The notes under the pieces are model-generated. The model did not search any database and had not been told where the DNA came from. It worked only from the letters and a program-made list of their open reading frames with translations. A program made the translations under genes and the position numbers. From a virus, in IMG/VR virus record IMGVR_UViG_3300042261_002269, positions 62,001 to 126,000 of that record: a stretch of DNA of 64,000 bases. The stretch is one strand, 5' to 3'. Below, in pieces: positions 17,218-24,894 of the stretch (its first letter is position 1; each line of letters opens with the position of its first letter).

Positions 17218-17517
17218 ATGGATTCAATATTAAGCGGTCGTGTTAAGTTCGATAGCGAAAGAGGATGTGGATTTGGAGAGGGAAACATTATATGTGGCGA
17301 TGTAAGTGGAGTAGGTTTTGGCTGTGGTTATGGCTCAGGACACAAGGACGGGAGCGGATATGTGTTTTTTGATGTAATTAATGGTGAAGGGTGTGGAACG
17401 GGGATGGGGGAATGGCACAATGTAGATATGGATAAAACATATGTTTCTAGATATTATTTCTATGTCAGAGGGCCAAAGAACCAATTAATAGAGACAAAAC
17501 TTGTAAGAACAAAGTAA
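17218..17517 (+). CDS. Glycine-rich family protein (15) with non-Gly C-terminus
   Basis: 99 residues. The first ~65 are Gly-rich (GFGCGYGSGHKDGSGY); the last ~33 (VSRYYFYVRGPKNQL) form a basic beta-like tail. A GGGAGAATT ribosome binding site precedes the ATG. Last gene of the main array; it meets a convergent gene end to end. Confidence 0.65.
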   Translation: MDSILSGRVKFDSERGCGFGEGNIICGDVSGVGFGCGYGSGHKDGSGYVFFDVINGEGCGTGMGEWHNVDMDKTYVSRYYFYVRGPKNQLIETKLVRTK

Positions 17518-17799
17518 TTAAGCTGTGCCTTTAATGAATTTGTGATATCTGCTGATAGCACCTTTTAGAGTGGGTCGAACATTATAAGCTCGATGAGTAT
17601 TTGTAACGTACCAAATTTTACCATCGACTTCTGATTTCCACACAGCCGCAGTCGGTTCTCCATTCGACCCATGATGCCAGACTGCATCTGATTTCATCAC
17701 CTCTTTTCGTTCTTCGTCTGTTAATTTGACTTTGTTTTTCTTGAGGGTGTTGAAATCGGGCTCTTTGCAGCTTTCAATTAAAAAATCTTTGAATTTCAT
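17518..17799 (-). CDS. Conserved phage-type protein (VWHHG...TNTHRAY family)
   Basis: 93 residues, isolated on the minus strand. The sequence LTDEERKEVMKSDAVWHHG, then VWKSEV, WYVTNTHRAY and a basic end (AISRYHKFIKGTA) is a pattern I associate with small proteins and C-terminal domains in phage genomes, function unknown. It shares a divergent promoter region with the next plus-strand gene. Confidence 0.65.
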   Translation of the reverse strand: MKFKDFLIESCKEPDFNTLKKNKVKLTDEERKEVMKSDAVWHHGSNGEPTAAVWKSEVDGKIWYVTNTHRAYNVRPTLKGAISRYHKFIKGTA

Positions 17800-17819
17800 G
17801 TATTATTTACGTTTTGGAA

Positions 17820-17848
17820 TTGAAATTAGTATTCAAAATTGATACATT
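17820..17848 (+). promoter_or_regulatory. Possible sigma70-like promoter
   Basis: TTGAAA and TACATT are 17 bases apart (5 of 6 and 4 of 6 matches), about 40 bases before the next plus-strand start, in the gap between divergent genes. Confidence 0.35.
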
Positions 17849-17888
17849 TCAAGCATAACTAGTTTAAAGCTTACACAAGAGGTTAAAA

Positions 17889-18053
17889 ATGTTATTAAAT
17901 TGGGATAAAAATCATATTTTAATTTTGGCATTTTTATTTCTTATTTCTTGTATTGCAAGTTTCGGTACGTTTTTTGAATTTATACAAGAGACAGGACTAG
18001 CCGTAGCATTAGGCTGTAAATTATGTTTATTTTCTTCTTCAAATAGAAAGTGA
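17889..18053 (+). CDS. Small membrane protein
   Basis: 54 residues with one or two hydrophobic segments (HILILAFLFLISCIASFGTF, then a weaker one) and a short basic end. An AAGAGG ribosome binding site precedes the ATG. Confidence 0.55.
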   Translation: MLLNWDKNHILILAFLFLISCIASFGTFFEFIQETGLAVALGCKLCLFSSSNRK

Positions 18054-18059
18054 TTTAAC

Positions 18060-18341
18060 ATGTTTGGCTGGTTAAAAAACTACTGGCATGACAGAAATTA
18101 TAGAAAACGTCAAAAAGAATTCGCAAAAACTGGCACACGATATTACGGTGATGGGGGTACAGTCCATAGTTCGACACATCTAGATGTGGAAACTTATAAT
18201 GGACAAGTGGTGTCGGTTTGGTTTAGATGCATGCCATTACCGTTTGAACAACATGAAATTGACACTCATCGTGCCAATGACCTAACTAGCATGTACGAAG
18301 GAATAAATTCAGAATTACATGGCTTGGAGGTAAAAGTATGA
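18060..18341 (+). CDS. Hypothetical protein
   Basis: 93 residues; basic N-terminus (HDRNYRKRQKEF), then a beta-rich region (YYGDGGTVHSSTHLDVE). No known family. The next ATG overlaps its stop. Confidence 0.55.
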   Translation: MFGWLKNYWHDRNYRKRQKEFAKTGTRYYGDGGTVHSSTHLDVETYNGQVVSVWFRCMPLPFEQHEIDTHRANDLTSMYEGINSELHGLEVKV

Positions 18342-18556
18342 CAATTAAAATTGTTAATCGAGATGAACCGCTTGAATATCCAGATAGATGTCAGTATGAT
18401 GACTGTCAAAACCCTGTAGAAGCAATTGCTTATGACAGAGAAGCTGGAGAAATAGGCTTTTACTGCCATGAACATTGTGATACGATTGTTTCAAAAGAAG
18501 ACCCAGAATATATAGAAGGTTGTCCAAATTGTGGTTGTAAATTTGGAGTAAATTAG
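18338..18556 (+). CDS. Zinc-ribbon protein
   Basis: 72 residues with several Cys/His ligands: CQYDDC, CHEHC and CPNCGC. Probably binds two zinc ions. Starts in an ATGA overlap. Confidence 0.6.
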   Translation: MTIKIVNRDEPLEYPDRCQYDDCQNPVEAIAYDREAGEIGFYCHEHCDTIVSKEDPEYIEGCPNCGCKFGVN

Positions 18557-18558
18557 GT

Positions 18559-18942
18559 ATGAAATCTAATGATGGTTTCGGTGACGGCAAAGGGCTTGGA
18601 GATCACAACTGCAATACTCCAGGGAGAGGTTTTGACAATGGAGATGGGCATGGCGATGATGATGTTCAGATACTAAGCATTAAATTATATAATGACAAAT
18701 GGCTTGGCCGTAACGAAGACGCTGTGTGTTGTGGCAATGGGTTTGGTTTAGGAAATTGCCATGGGTTTGGATATGGCGGCATGCCTGGATACTGTGGCAT
18801 ACCTGGACACGATGGATTAAATTTTAGTTCTGATCAATTGGGTTCAGGACAAGGAAGTTATGATGGTGATGGTCGTGGATATGGTTGTGGATATATGACA
18901 AACGATTTTTTTGGTTTCCCTTTTATGAATTTGGAGGAATGA
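18559..18942 (+). CDS. Glycine-rich GxGxG family protein (16)
   Basis: 127 residues, the longest Gly-rich member, separated from the main array by three genes. A non-Gly stretch (LYNDKWLGRNEDAVC) splits the Gly-rich parts; ends in a hydrophobic FFGFPFMNLEE. Confidence 0.68.
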   Translation: MKSNDGFGDGKGLGDHNCNTPGRGFDNGDGHGDDDVQILSIKLYNDKWLGRNEDAVCCGNGFGLGNCHGFGYGGMPGYCGIPGHDGLNFSSDQLGSGQGSYDGDGRGYGCGYMTNDFFGFPFMNLEE

Positions 18943-18943
18943 A

Positions 18944-19114
18944 ATGGATGTGCCTATCCCAGAAGACATGCGATGTAAAGATTTGGAAGAAAACTTGGCT
19001 AAAGAAGGCATTGGATGCTCTGCTGTTGTGAGTATTCGTGACCTTTTGCTTTTGCTTGGAAAGCCTAAAGAAAAGCCAGAGGAAAAGCCAGAAGAAAAAA
19101 CAGAAGATTTTTAG
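18944..19114 (+). CDS. Small Pro/Glu/Lys-tailed protein
   Basis: 56 residues preceded by a strong GGAGG. The C-terminus is a KPKEKPEEKPEEKTED charged repeat. A strong terminator follows directly. Confidence 0.6.
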   Translation: MDVPIPEDMRCKDLEENLAKEGIGCSAVVSIRDLLLLLGKPKEKPEEKPEEKTEDF

Positions 19115-19126
19115 TAAAAATTTTTC

Positions 19127-19174
19127 CAAAAAGCCCATTTCAAGCGATAGTTTTTGTTCGAAATGGGCTTTTTT
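19127..19174 (+). terminator. Rho-independent terminator
   Basis: Inverted repeat AAAAAGCCCATTTC / GAAATGGGCTTTTT with an 18-base loop and a T-run. It ends the operon that began with the divergent promoter region near 17.8 kb. Confidence 0.8.
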
Positions 19175-19210
19175 AAATAGTTGAAATTTTGTATACTAAA
19201 GGAGTCTTTT

Positions 19211-19399
19211 ATGTTAAGAGTTTTTAATTCAATTCAGATCGTAGGAGTTTTCGTAGCTTGGCCTTTTTTGGTAGAATGGCTAAGCAAAGCTGCATTTACT
19301 GGAGCTACATTGGCTTTCTGGTCGGCAATTGTTTTGTATGCTGTAGGTTTTTTGGCGATAACAACGTGTGTATATGATGCTATTGGAAAGGAATGGTAA
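19211..19399 (+). CDS. Small two-span membrane protein
   Basis: 62 residues with hydrophobic segments at about 9-24 and 32-54. The GGAG-preceded ATG was chosen over an upstream TTG. Confidence 0.6.
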   Translation: MLRVFNSIQIVGVFVAWPFLVEWLSKAAFTGATLAFWSAIVLYAVGFLAITTCVYDAIGKEW

Positions 19400-19813
19400 A
19401 TGAATACAGAAAAAGCAAGACAGATGTTACGGGCAGCAGGAGTTTTCTATTTCGATGAGGAATCAGAATTGTTGGAAGATGAAGGGCCAAAGTGGTTGCA
19501 AACCCTCAATATGAATGATACTTGGGGTTGGGCACTTGCTGATTGCGAATATGTCTCTGATGAAGAATTAAGCGAGGTAGGAGATTTATTCTTTAAATAT
19601 GGTTGGTGCGGGATTTTGTATTGGGTTAGCGAAAAAAGAGGCGGTATGAAATCCGAATTCGCTGACATCAACAGATTTATTGAATTTGTCAGGAATGAAG
19701 AAAACATCATTAAGGAAATTCCCAGTAGTAGTAAACGTGCTTATATAGCCATGGTGTACACAATTGGAAATGATGAAAAAGGCAAAAATAATGACAAAGA
19801 AAGTCAGATTTAA
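19400..19813 (+). CDS. Hypothetical acidic protein
   Basis: 137 residues, immediately after the previous stop (TAAATG). Rich in Glu and Trp (WLQTLNMNDTWGWALADCEY); ends polar. No domain recognised. Confidence 0.6.
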   Translation: MNTEKARQMLRAAGVFYFDEESELLEDEGPKWLQTLNMNDTWGWALADCEYVSDEELSEVGDLFFKYGWCGILYWVSEKRGGMKSEFADINRFIEFVRNEENIIKEIPSSSKRAYIAMVYTIGNDEKGKNNDKESQI

Positions 19814-20027
19814 ATCCAGTTTAACGATCACTGGTTGGTTTGAAACAGAAGTAGCAGATTATGGCGTAAAAAACTTGAGTGCTAAACAATTGCTATCTTC
19901 GGAGATTGATAATTTAGAATATATTGCGGAAATTTTAACTGAAGCTGGTGGTTTTAGTGATGATGATGGATGTGTAAAGACAGAAGTTAAAACAAGCGTC
20001 ACTGACATAGAATTCTTTGAGGAATAG
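19791..20027 (+). CDS. Hypothetical protein
   Basis: 78 residues. The start ATG after AAAGGCAAAAATA overlaps the previous gene by 23 bases. A basic beta N-terminus is followed by a helical middle and acidic end. Two alternative ATGs lie a few codons upstream. Confidence 0.5.
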   Translation: MTKKVRFKSSLTITGWFETEVADYGVKNLSAKQLLSSEIDNLEYIAEILTEAGGFSDDDGCVKTEVKTSVTDIEFFEE

Positions 20028-20033
20028 TTTAAC

Positions 20034-20141
20034 ATGCATGATCGAATTTGGAAAACTCTGGCAATTATAGTGAGTTTTTTGATATTTGCTGATGTGTGTC
20101 TCTTGTTGTACATACTAAAGAGAGTCTTTTTAGAAGGATAA
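20034..20141 (+). CDS. Very small single-span membrane protein
   Basis: 35 residues, nearly all one hydrophobic helix (TLAIIVSFLIFADVCLLLYI) with Lys-Arg after it. It fits between two genes with no overlap, but support is limited to position and composition. Confidence 0.4.
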   Translation: MHDRIWKTLAIIVSFLIFADVCLLLYILKRVFLEG

Positions 20142-20145
20142 TTTA

Positions 20146-20487
20146 ATGTGGTTTCCAGTATTATTATTGAGTATTGGTTTTATACTTTTGTTATTGTTTT
20201 TCTTGTACATGCACAATGATGTCGGCACTATAAAATTATTTTTGGAAAATGATCATTTCCTTACAGTTCGACAAGAACTAGATTCTCTCAAAGCATTAAC
20301 TACAACATTAGAATCAAGAATCAGACTATTGGACAAACAACCAATTCATCGTTCGGATTTAGATAAAAAATGTATCAAAGCAGCACAAACCTTGGTCTTA
20401 CAAGGATATGTTAAATTTGATCAAATTTGTGATAGAGATAGGGAAGAAATTTGGCGAGTAATCAGGGGTTGTTTCGATGATGAATGA
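20146..20487 (+). CDS. Membrane-anchored coiled-coil protein
   Basis: 113 residues: an N-terminal membrane span (residues 2-21) then a soluble helical region with coiled-coil features and a charged end. AGAAGGATAA precedes the ATG. Confidence 0.6.
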   Translation: MWFPVLLLSIGFILLLLFFLYMHNDVGTIKLFLENDHFLTVRQELDSLKALTTTLESRIRLLDKQPIHRSDLDKKCIKAAQTLVLQGYVKFDQICDRDREEIWRVIRGCFDDE

Positions 20488-20508
20488 AAAAATAACGAAA
20501 GAATAATC

Positions 20509-20748
20509 ATGTTTTTGCCATGTTTACTGAGTTTTTTGTTTGGTTTGATTGTCGTATTGATATACCACATACATTCTTTGGAATCAAAATTTGATTTAAT
20601 AATCAAACAACATCAAAATATAAAAGATTTAACTTCTGATATCATCGCATTGCGAGAACGAATTTTCGAAATACGAAATTTGTGTGACGAAACTCGCATT
20701 CCCATAGCAGGCAAAATAGTTTTAATAAAAGGGATTTGTGATGAGTGA
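20509..20748 (+). CDS. Membrane-anchored coiled-coil protein
   Basis: 79 residues with the same plan as the preceding gene: a hydrophobic N-terminal span (LLSFLFGLIVVLIYHI) then a helical soluble part. Likely a paralogue. Confidence 0.55.
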   Translation: MFLPCLLSFLFGLIVVLIYHIHSLESKFDLIIKQHQNIKDLTSDIIALRERIFEIRNLCDETRIPIAGKIVLIKGICDE

Positions 20749-20905
20749 AAAATACATTGCAGCAAGTCTTCAGCGTATTCGTGATTGGTGCAAATCAAAT
20801 TGCGTAGAAATCCCAGATGTAGCCTGGGTTGCTATTTACAGTGAATTAAAAACTATGTTTAATGCAGGCTGTGAGAAAGAAGGAGAAAATCATGAGTCTT
20901 CGTAA
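20741..20905 (+). CDS. Small hypothetical protein
   Basis: 54 residues, preceded by AAAGGGATTTGTG, overlapping both neighbours. Helical, with three Cys. Confidence 0.45.
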   Translation: MSEKYIAASLQRIRDWCKSNCVEIPDVAWVAIYSELKTMFNAGCEKEGENHESS

Positions 20906-21038
20906 ACAATTAACAAAAATCCAAAAAGGCATTGACAACTTACAAAAGTCAATACAGCAATTATATAAAGAACAGGAAAAACAAGAGTCAGAAAGTTGGA
21001 TTTATTTGTCCAGATTATTAAAGAAGAGCAACTTTTAG
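20892..21038 (+). CDS. Small coiled-coil protein
   Basis: 48 residues starting 14 bases inside the previous gene, after GAAGGAG. Helical with heptads (LTKIQKGIDNLQKSIQQLY). Confidence 0.45.
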   Translation: MSLRKQLTKIQKGIDNLQKSIQQLYKEQEKQESESWIYLSRLLKKSNF

Positions 21039-21418
21039 CTGCAAGTCCTTGGGCATATTGTAGAATTGAACTACCAAGAGCCAGCACTTTCAAGTTGGCT
21101 GCTAGACGTAATGGTTTCTCACAATTGGAAGAATTGCTTTGTCCAAGTTGTCACGAACATTATTTTTTGGCATGTGAAAAACGAATTCGAAAAAAATCTG
21201 GGAAAGAAATAGTCTATGATTATCACACAGTTGAATTGCTTTATGCTGATGATTTTATGTATTTGATTTTTGACAACGATGAAGCTGCAATGACATTTAT
21301 TCACGAACATGGAATTACTATTGATTATTCTGCTCTTCAGAAACAACAGGAGGCAATTGCCATACAAATGGAATCTTTAAATAAAATTGCCAAATCTTTG
21401 GAAGAAAAAAAGCCATGA
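20996..21418 (+). CDS. Hypothetical protein with Cys pair (TTG start)
   Basis: 140 residues. No ATG occurs in the first 90 codons, so a TTG start is assigned; it overlaps the previous gene by 43 bases. A CPSCHEHY motif near residue 50 and a C-terminal coiled coil (ALQKQQEAIAIQMESLNKIA) are visible. Confidence 0.5.
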   Translation: MDLFVQIIKEEQLLAASPWAYCRIELPRASTFKLAARRNGFSQLEELLCPSCHEHYFLACEKRIRKKSGKEIVYDYHTVELLYADDFMYLIFDNDEAAMTFIHEHGITIDYSALQKQQEAIAIQMESLNKIAKSLEEKKP

Positions 21419-21666
21419 AATTGAATGGCAAAAAGCCCAAAATGCGTCGAGTAATCGACCAATTACGAAAACAATTCCCTGGCAAATGGGTCTGGGAAGG
21501 CCCAGATGCTCCTTATAGATGGCATAGCGAAACAATGACGGTCACATGTTATTCGAAGTTTGTACCGTCTTGTCCTAATGACGATAATACTTTTTGTAGC
21601 GAATACATGGATCAGGATGGCAATGTAATTTTCTTAGATCAATCTTATAGAACTTATCACTGTTGA
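21415..21666 (+). CDS. Hypothetical protein
   Basis: 83 residues, basic N-terminus then a Trp/Tyr/Cys-rich beta region (WVWEGPDAPYRWHSETMTVT). Starts in an ATGA overlap. Confidence 0.6.
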   Translation: MKLNGKKPKMRRVIDQLRKQFPGKWVWEGPDAPYRWHSETMTVTCYSKFVPSCPNDDNTFCSEYMDQDGNVIFLDQSYRTYHC

Positions 21667-21677
21667 AAGGAAAAATT

Positions 21678-22028
21678 ATGTGGATGGAATTAGCTAGACA
21701 AATCGCTGCACAGTGTTGGTGTGATGAGGAAACTTCTAAAATAGAAATGGATTCTGTTTTAGCTGAAGCAATTGCTAAAAGAATCAATTCTTGGATGACT
21801 ATTGCTGCACAAAATGAAAGAAATGCTGATTTTTACAGGGGTTTGCTCGATGAATGTGCAAATAATCTTGGCGTTTTAAAAGAAGAGGCATATAAAAGCG
21901 ATGATGGCTTTACACATGACTCGCCAATACGATTAAAAATTCCCGAATTGGTAAGGCAATTAGCAGAAACAGTTGTTGATTTGAAAGATGAAGTAGATTT
22001 TCTCAGAACGTCAAAGGAAATGAAATAA
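21678..22028 (+). CDS. Hypothetical helical protein
   Basis: 116 residues; AAAGGA precedes the ATG. The last part (IPELVRQLAETVVDLKDEVD) is amphipathic helix. It resembles small phage proteins that pair a helical N-terminus with a coiled coil, but no family is recognised. Confidence 0.55.
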   Translation: MWMELARQIAAQCWCDEETSKIEMDSVLAEAIAKRINSWMTIAAQNERNADFYRGLLDECANNLGVLKEEAYKSDDGFTHDSPIRLKIPELVRQLAETVVDLKDEVDFLRTSKEMK

Positions 22029-22258
22029 TGCCAGTGATTATTGGTGGAGCGTTCATGCTTGGGTGTGCCATAACAGGAATAACAATTGGAACCCTGAGTA
22101 TGTATATCATACACAGAAGAGCCGTTCAAAATGCATGTGATTTGGAGCATCAGCGTTGTGAAGCCTTTAGGTTTCAACGTGAGGCAGGCGAATTTATAAT
22201 AGAAAACTGCAAATTAAAGCGGAAAATTAGCGAAGCTCAAAAAACACTATTAAACTAA
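22028..22258 (+). CDS. Membrane-anchored coiled-coil protein, AQKTLLN family (a)
   Basis: 76 residues: an N-terminal GGAFMLGCAITGITIG span and a helical tail ending SEAQKTLLN. Shares GG-x-FMLGCA and EAQKTL-x-N with the next gene; TAATG start. Confidence 0.6.
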   Translation: MPVIIGGAFMLGCAITGITIGTLSMYIIHRRAVQNACDLEHQRCEAFRFQREAGEFIIENCKLKRKISEAQKTLLN

Positions 22259-22267
22259 GGAGATGCT

Positions 22268-22486
22268 ATGTGGATTGCTATGGGCGGAAGTTTTATGCTT
22301 GGTTGTGCTGTGATGGCAATTATTGATGCATTTATATTGCACAAAAGAGATATTCGACATACACAAAATAGGCAATATTACTATGACGAAACCATCAGAC
22401 TTGGAGACGATGTGCGTAAACTTGAAAATGAAAATTTTCAATTGAGAAAGACGATCAAAGAAGCTCAAAAGACATTGTGCAACTGA
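22268..22486 (+). CDS. Membrane-anchored coiled-coil protein, AQKTLLN family (b)
   Basis: 72 residues, tandem paralogue of the preceding gene (GGSFMLGCAVMAI, KEAQKTLCN). AAGGAG precedes the ATG. Confidence 0.6.
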   Translation: MWIAMGGSFMLGCAVMAIIDAFILHKRDIRHTQNRQYYYDETIRLGDDVRKLENENFQLRKTIKEAQKTLCN

Positions 22487-22495
22487 AAGGTAGTC

Positions 22496-22681
22496 ATGGA
22501 TTACTTGTTTGGCATGTGGACTGGCGTTATTTTGATGGGCATGGTCAATTTTCTGGTCAATATGATCAGAATTAACTGTCAATATAAAGTCAATTTAATT
22601 TTGCTGGAACAAAATGAGAGGTTGCAAAAAGAAATAAAAAGAAGAATTATAAATGAGCAAAACCTCCAAAGAAATATTTGA
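22496..22681 (+). CDS. Membrane-anchored coiled-coil protein, probable family member (c)
   Basis: 61 residues with an N-terminal hydrophobic span (LFGMWTGVILMGMVNFLV) and a Gln/Lys/Glu-rich helix; same layout as the two genes upstream but more diverged. Confidence 0.55.
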   Translation: MDYLFGMWTGVILMGMVNFLVNMIRINCQYKVNLILLEQNERLQKEIKRRIINEQNLQRNI

Positions 22682-22835
22682 ATTTCAGTACCTTCAAGAT
22701 TATAAAGACGAGGACATGTTTCCAATTTTGCGTGTTTTTATCCACAGCGAGTATGAACATGATCCAACTATTCTTGAACGTCTAAAATCTTGGTTGTCAG
22801 AGATGAAAAGAGCTAAGGAAAATTTAAATGACTAA
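22653..22835 (+). CDS. Small hypothetical protein
   Basis: 60 residues, overlapping the previous gene by 29 bases and the next by 8. Helical and charged; no motif. Confidence 0.5.
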   Translation: MSKTSKEIFEFQYLQDYKDEDMFPILRVFIHSEYEHDPTILERLKSWLSEMKRAKENLND

Positions 22836-23382
22836 ATCGTCTCAATTTAAAACAGCATGGGAAGCTTACACACACGTTTTATATGAAGTCAAGGGACGTT
22901 GTCCTGAACTTGAGTCAAAAATTGCTAGAGATGCTAAAAGTGCTTATGAGTATGCCAAGAATATACTTAAAGGTAGATTTCCTAAGGGCGAAAAGGCAAT
23001 TGCTAAAGACCCACAATATGCTTATTGGTATGCCGTTGACATAATTAAAGGCAGATATTATGAAGGCGAATATGCAATTGGCCAAGATGCTTGGTATGCT
23101 TACTGTTATGCTATAGAAATAATGAGAGGACACTTCCCAGAAGGCGAAAACGCAATTGCTAAAGATGCAGGGAAGAGTTATGCATATGCGACCGAAATTA
23201 CAAAGAGACGTTTTCCTGAAGGCGAAGCAGCAATTAATACGGAACCAGATTTAGCTGCTAAATATTCGTTGTTTTTGCTGCGGATTTTATGTGATCAAAT
23301 GAACGATTTTCAAAATGATATAGAGAGAATTCATGAAGAAATTAATTATCTTCGTGACAATGTTCATGTTAGATGGGGGTAA
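22828..23382 (+). CDS. 26-residue repeat protein, 5 repeats
   Basis: 184 residues. An N-terminal cap (FKTAWEAYTHVLYEVKGRCPE) leads into units with ILKGRFPKGE, IIKGRYYEGE, IMRGHFPEGE and ITKRRFPEGE. After the repeats comes a coiled coil (DQMNDFQNDIERIHEEINYL), also present in the 23865 paralogue. It directly precedes a Tat-signal gene, an order repeated at 25337-25889. Confidence 0.75.
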   Translation: MTKSSQFKTAWEAYTHVLYEVKGRCPELESKIARDAKSAYEYAKNILKGRFPKGEKAIAKDPQYAYWYAVDIIKGRYYEGEYAIGQDAWYAYCYAIEIMRGHFPEGENAIAKDAGKSYAYATEITKRRFPEGEAAINTEPDLAAKYSLFLLRILCDQMNDFQNDIERIHEEINYLRDNVHVRWG

Positions 23383-23384
23383 AA

Positions 23385-23864
23385 ATGAATCGTAGAAATC
23401 TTCTGAAAACAGTATTGGGTGGTTTGGCATCTTTGTTGTTGCCGATCAAGTTCGCACAGGCAAGACCAGTAGCTTTAAAAGGAAGAATAATATGCTATTA
23501 TTCTCAAGGACATTATCTTAAGGACGGCGAGGTAGTCTGGTGTGCTAAAGATTTTCATGTAATAAGTGATTGCACACATAATGATCTCGCATCATTCTTT
23601 AAAAAAGCCATGGAAGACTGCTATCTTGCCCATACGTTTCGTGTTGTAATACTGGAAGTACCTTTAAATCAGGTGAATAGATTAAAAGAAGAAGGAAAAA
23701 ATCTAAAAACTGATTGTTTTGATGCCCAGCTTTCACAACAACAGTCCATCACATTTACAAAGAAAAACGAAAACTGTCGTCGTGTAGAATTTCAAGAAGC
23801 TGCACGGTTCACACATCCAGGCAGGATGTATGAATGGCCAAAACAAACTAATGGGGCAATTTAA
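23385..23864 (+). CDS. Exported protein with twin-arginine-like signal
   Basis: 159 residues. The N-terminus MNRRNLLKTVLGG is followed by a hydrophobic stretch and an AQA end: a Tat-like signal with RR, moderate hydrophobicity and an Ala-x-Ala cleavage site near residue 26. The mature part has a DLASFFKKAMEDC helix like its paralogue at 25578. The signal is nearly identical in the two genes while the mature parts differ. The ATG after GGGGGT was chosen. Confidence 0.7.
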   Translation: MNRRNLLKTVLGGLASLLLPIKFAQARPVALKGRIICYYSQGHYLKDGEVVWCAKDFHVISDCTHNDLASFFKKAMEDCYLAHTFRVVILEVPLNQVNRLKEEGKNLKTDCFDAQLSQQQSITFTKKNENCRRVEFQEAARFTHPGRMYEWPKQTNGAI

Positions 23865-24371
23865 ATGAGCGAAGTACCTGAATTTGAAACAGCAAAAGAA
23901 GCTTACATATACGTTTTAAATGAAGTTAAGGGATGTTGTCCCGAACTTGAGTCCAAAATTGCCACTGATCCAGAATACTCCTTTCGATATGCAGGTGAAA
24001 TACTTAAAGGCCGATTCCCTGAAGGCGAAGCAGCGATTGCTCAAAATGTTGTGCTTGCTTATTATTATGCAAAAAAAATACTTAAAGGCCGATTCCCTGA
24101 AGGCGAGGCAGTAATTGCCACTCATCCAGATTATTCTTGTCTATACGCAATAGAAGTAATAAAAGGACGTTGGCCAGAAGGGGAGGAGGCAATTCTCAAA
24201 CATGGACAATTTAATTTTGTTGCCAGATACACTCTCTTATTACATAGAGATTTAAACACTCAAATAAATAATATTCGTAATGAGGTTCATGAAAAAACCA
24301 AGGAACTTATTATGGATATAAATTCTCTTCGTATAGAAGTAGATCTTTTAAGGGGTTGGGTCAGTAAATGA
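23865..24371 (+). CDS. 26-residue repeat protein, 4 repeats
   Basis: 168 residues, paralogue of the 22828 gene with the same cap (ETAKEAYIYVLNEVKGCCPE) and C-terminal coiled coil. Two adjacent units carry identical ILKGRFPEGEA cores and nearly identical DNA, showing recent unit duplication. It starts directly after the Tat gene stop (TAAATG). Confidence 0.75.
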   Translation: MSEVPEFETAKEAYIYVLNEVKGCCPELESKIATDPEYSFRYAGEILKGRFPEGEAAIAQNVVLAYYYAKKILKGRFPEGEAVIATHPDYSCLYAIEVIKGRWPEGEEAILKHGQFNFVARYTLLLHRDLNTQINNIRNEVHEKTKELIMDINSLRIEVDLLRGWVSK

Positions 24372-24664
24372 CTTCTGAATTTTATTGGATGTATTGGGTT
24401 TTAGAAAAAATTGAATCCTTAGAAGGAAAAAGTAGCGGACGCAAAGACATTTATCGTGGCAGTTACGATGTATGGTTCTGTGAACAAGACCAAATTGATG
24501 CTTTTGCCATGCAGGAACATCAATTAACAGAAGCAGAAAAACATGGTTTCATTGAACAATTTCCTGATCCTAGAAACGACAAATGGGCATGTCACTGGAA
24601 ATTAACCGAAAGCGGCAAACAATTACTGTCAGAATTGAGGCAATCCGATGGGAAAATGTCCTAA
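24368..24664 (+). CDS. Possible winged-helix protein
   Basis: 98 residues. The order helix-helix-WHWKLTESGKQLLSEL at the end recalls the wing of winged-helix DNA-binding proteins. ATGA overlap with the repeat gene. Tentative. Confidence 0.45.
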   Translation: MTSEFYWMYWVLEKIESLEGKSSGRKDIYRGSYDVWFCEQDQIDAFAMQEHQLTEAEKHGFIEQFPDPRNDKWACHWKLTESGKQLLSELRQSDGKMS

Positions 24665-24869
24665 ATGCGGTAGTAATTCTGTACTCGTAAACGAAAAATT
24701 TTGTGTTTACAAATGTAAAACCAAGCGGTATACTACTTCTGGTAGGGTGACACAATCGGAAAAATGTCGAATCATCTGCCTGGAAAATGAGATAGCAAAT
24801 CTCAAGAAAAAACTTACATTACTTGGTGAACGAGTAGAACTTGGAACATATTACTTCGATTACTACTAA
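24648..24869 (+). CDS. Zinc-ribbon plus coiled-coil protein
   Basis: 73 residues with CPKCGS...CVYKC at the N-terminus (zinc ribbon) and a coiled coil (CLENEIANLKKKLTLLGE). Overlaps the previous gene by 17 bases. Confidence 0.6.
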   Translation: MGKCPKCGSNSVLVNEKFCVYKCKTKRYTTSGRVTQSEKCRIICLENEIANLKKKLTLLGERVELGTYYFDYY

Positions 24870-24894
24870 AGGAATTTTCTGATGAAAATACAAA

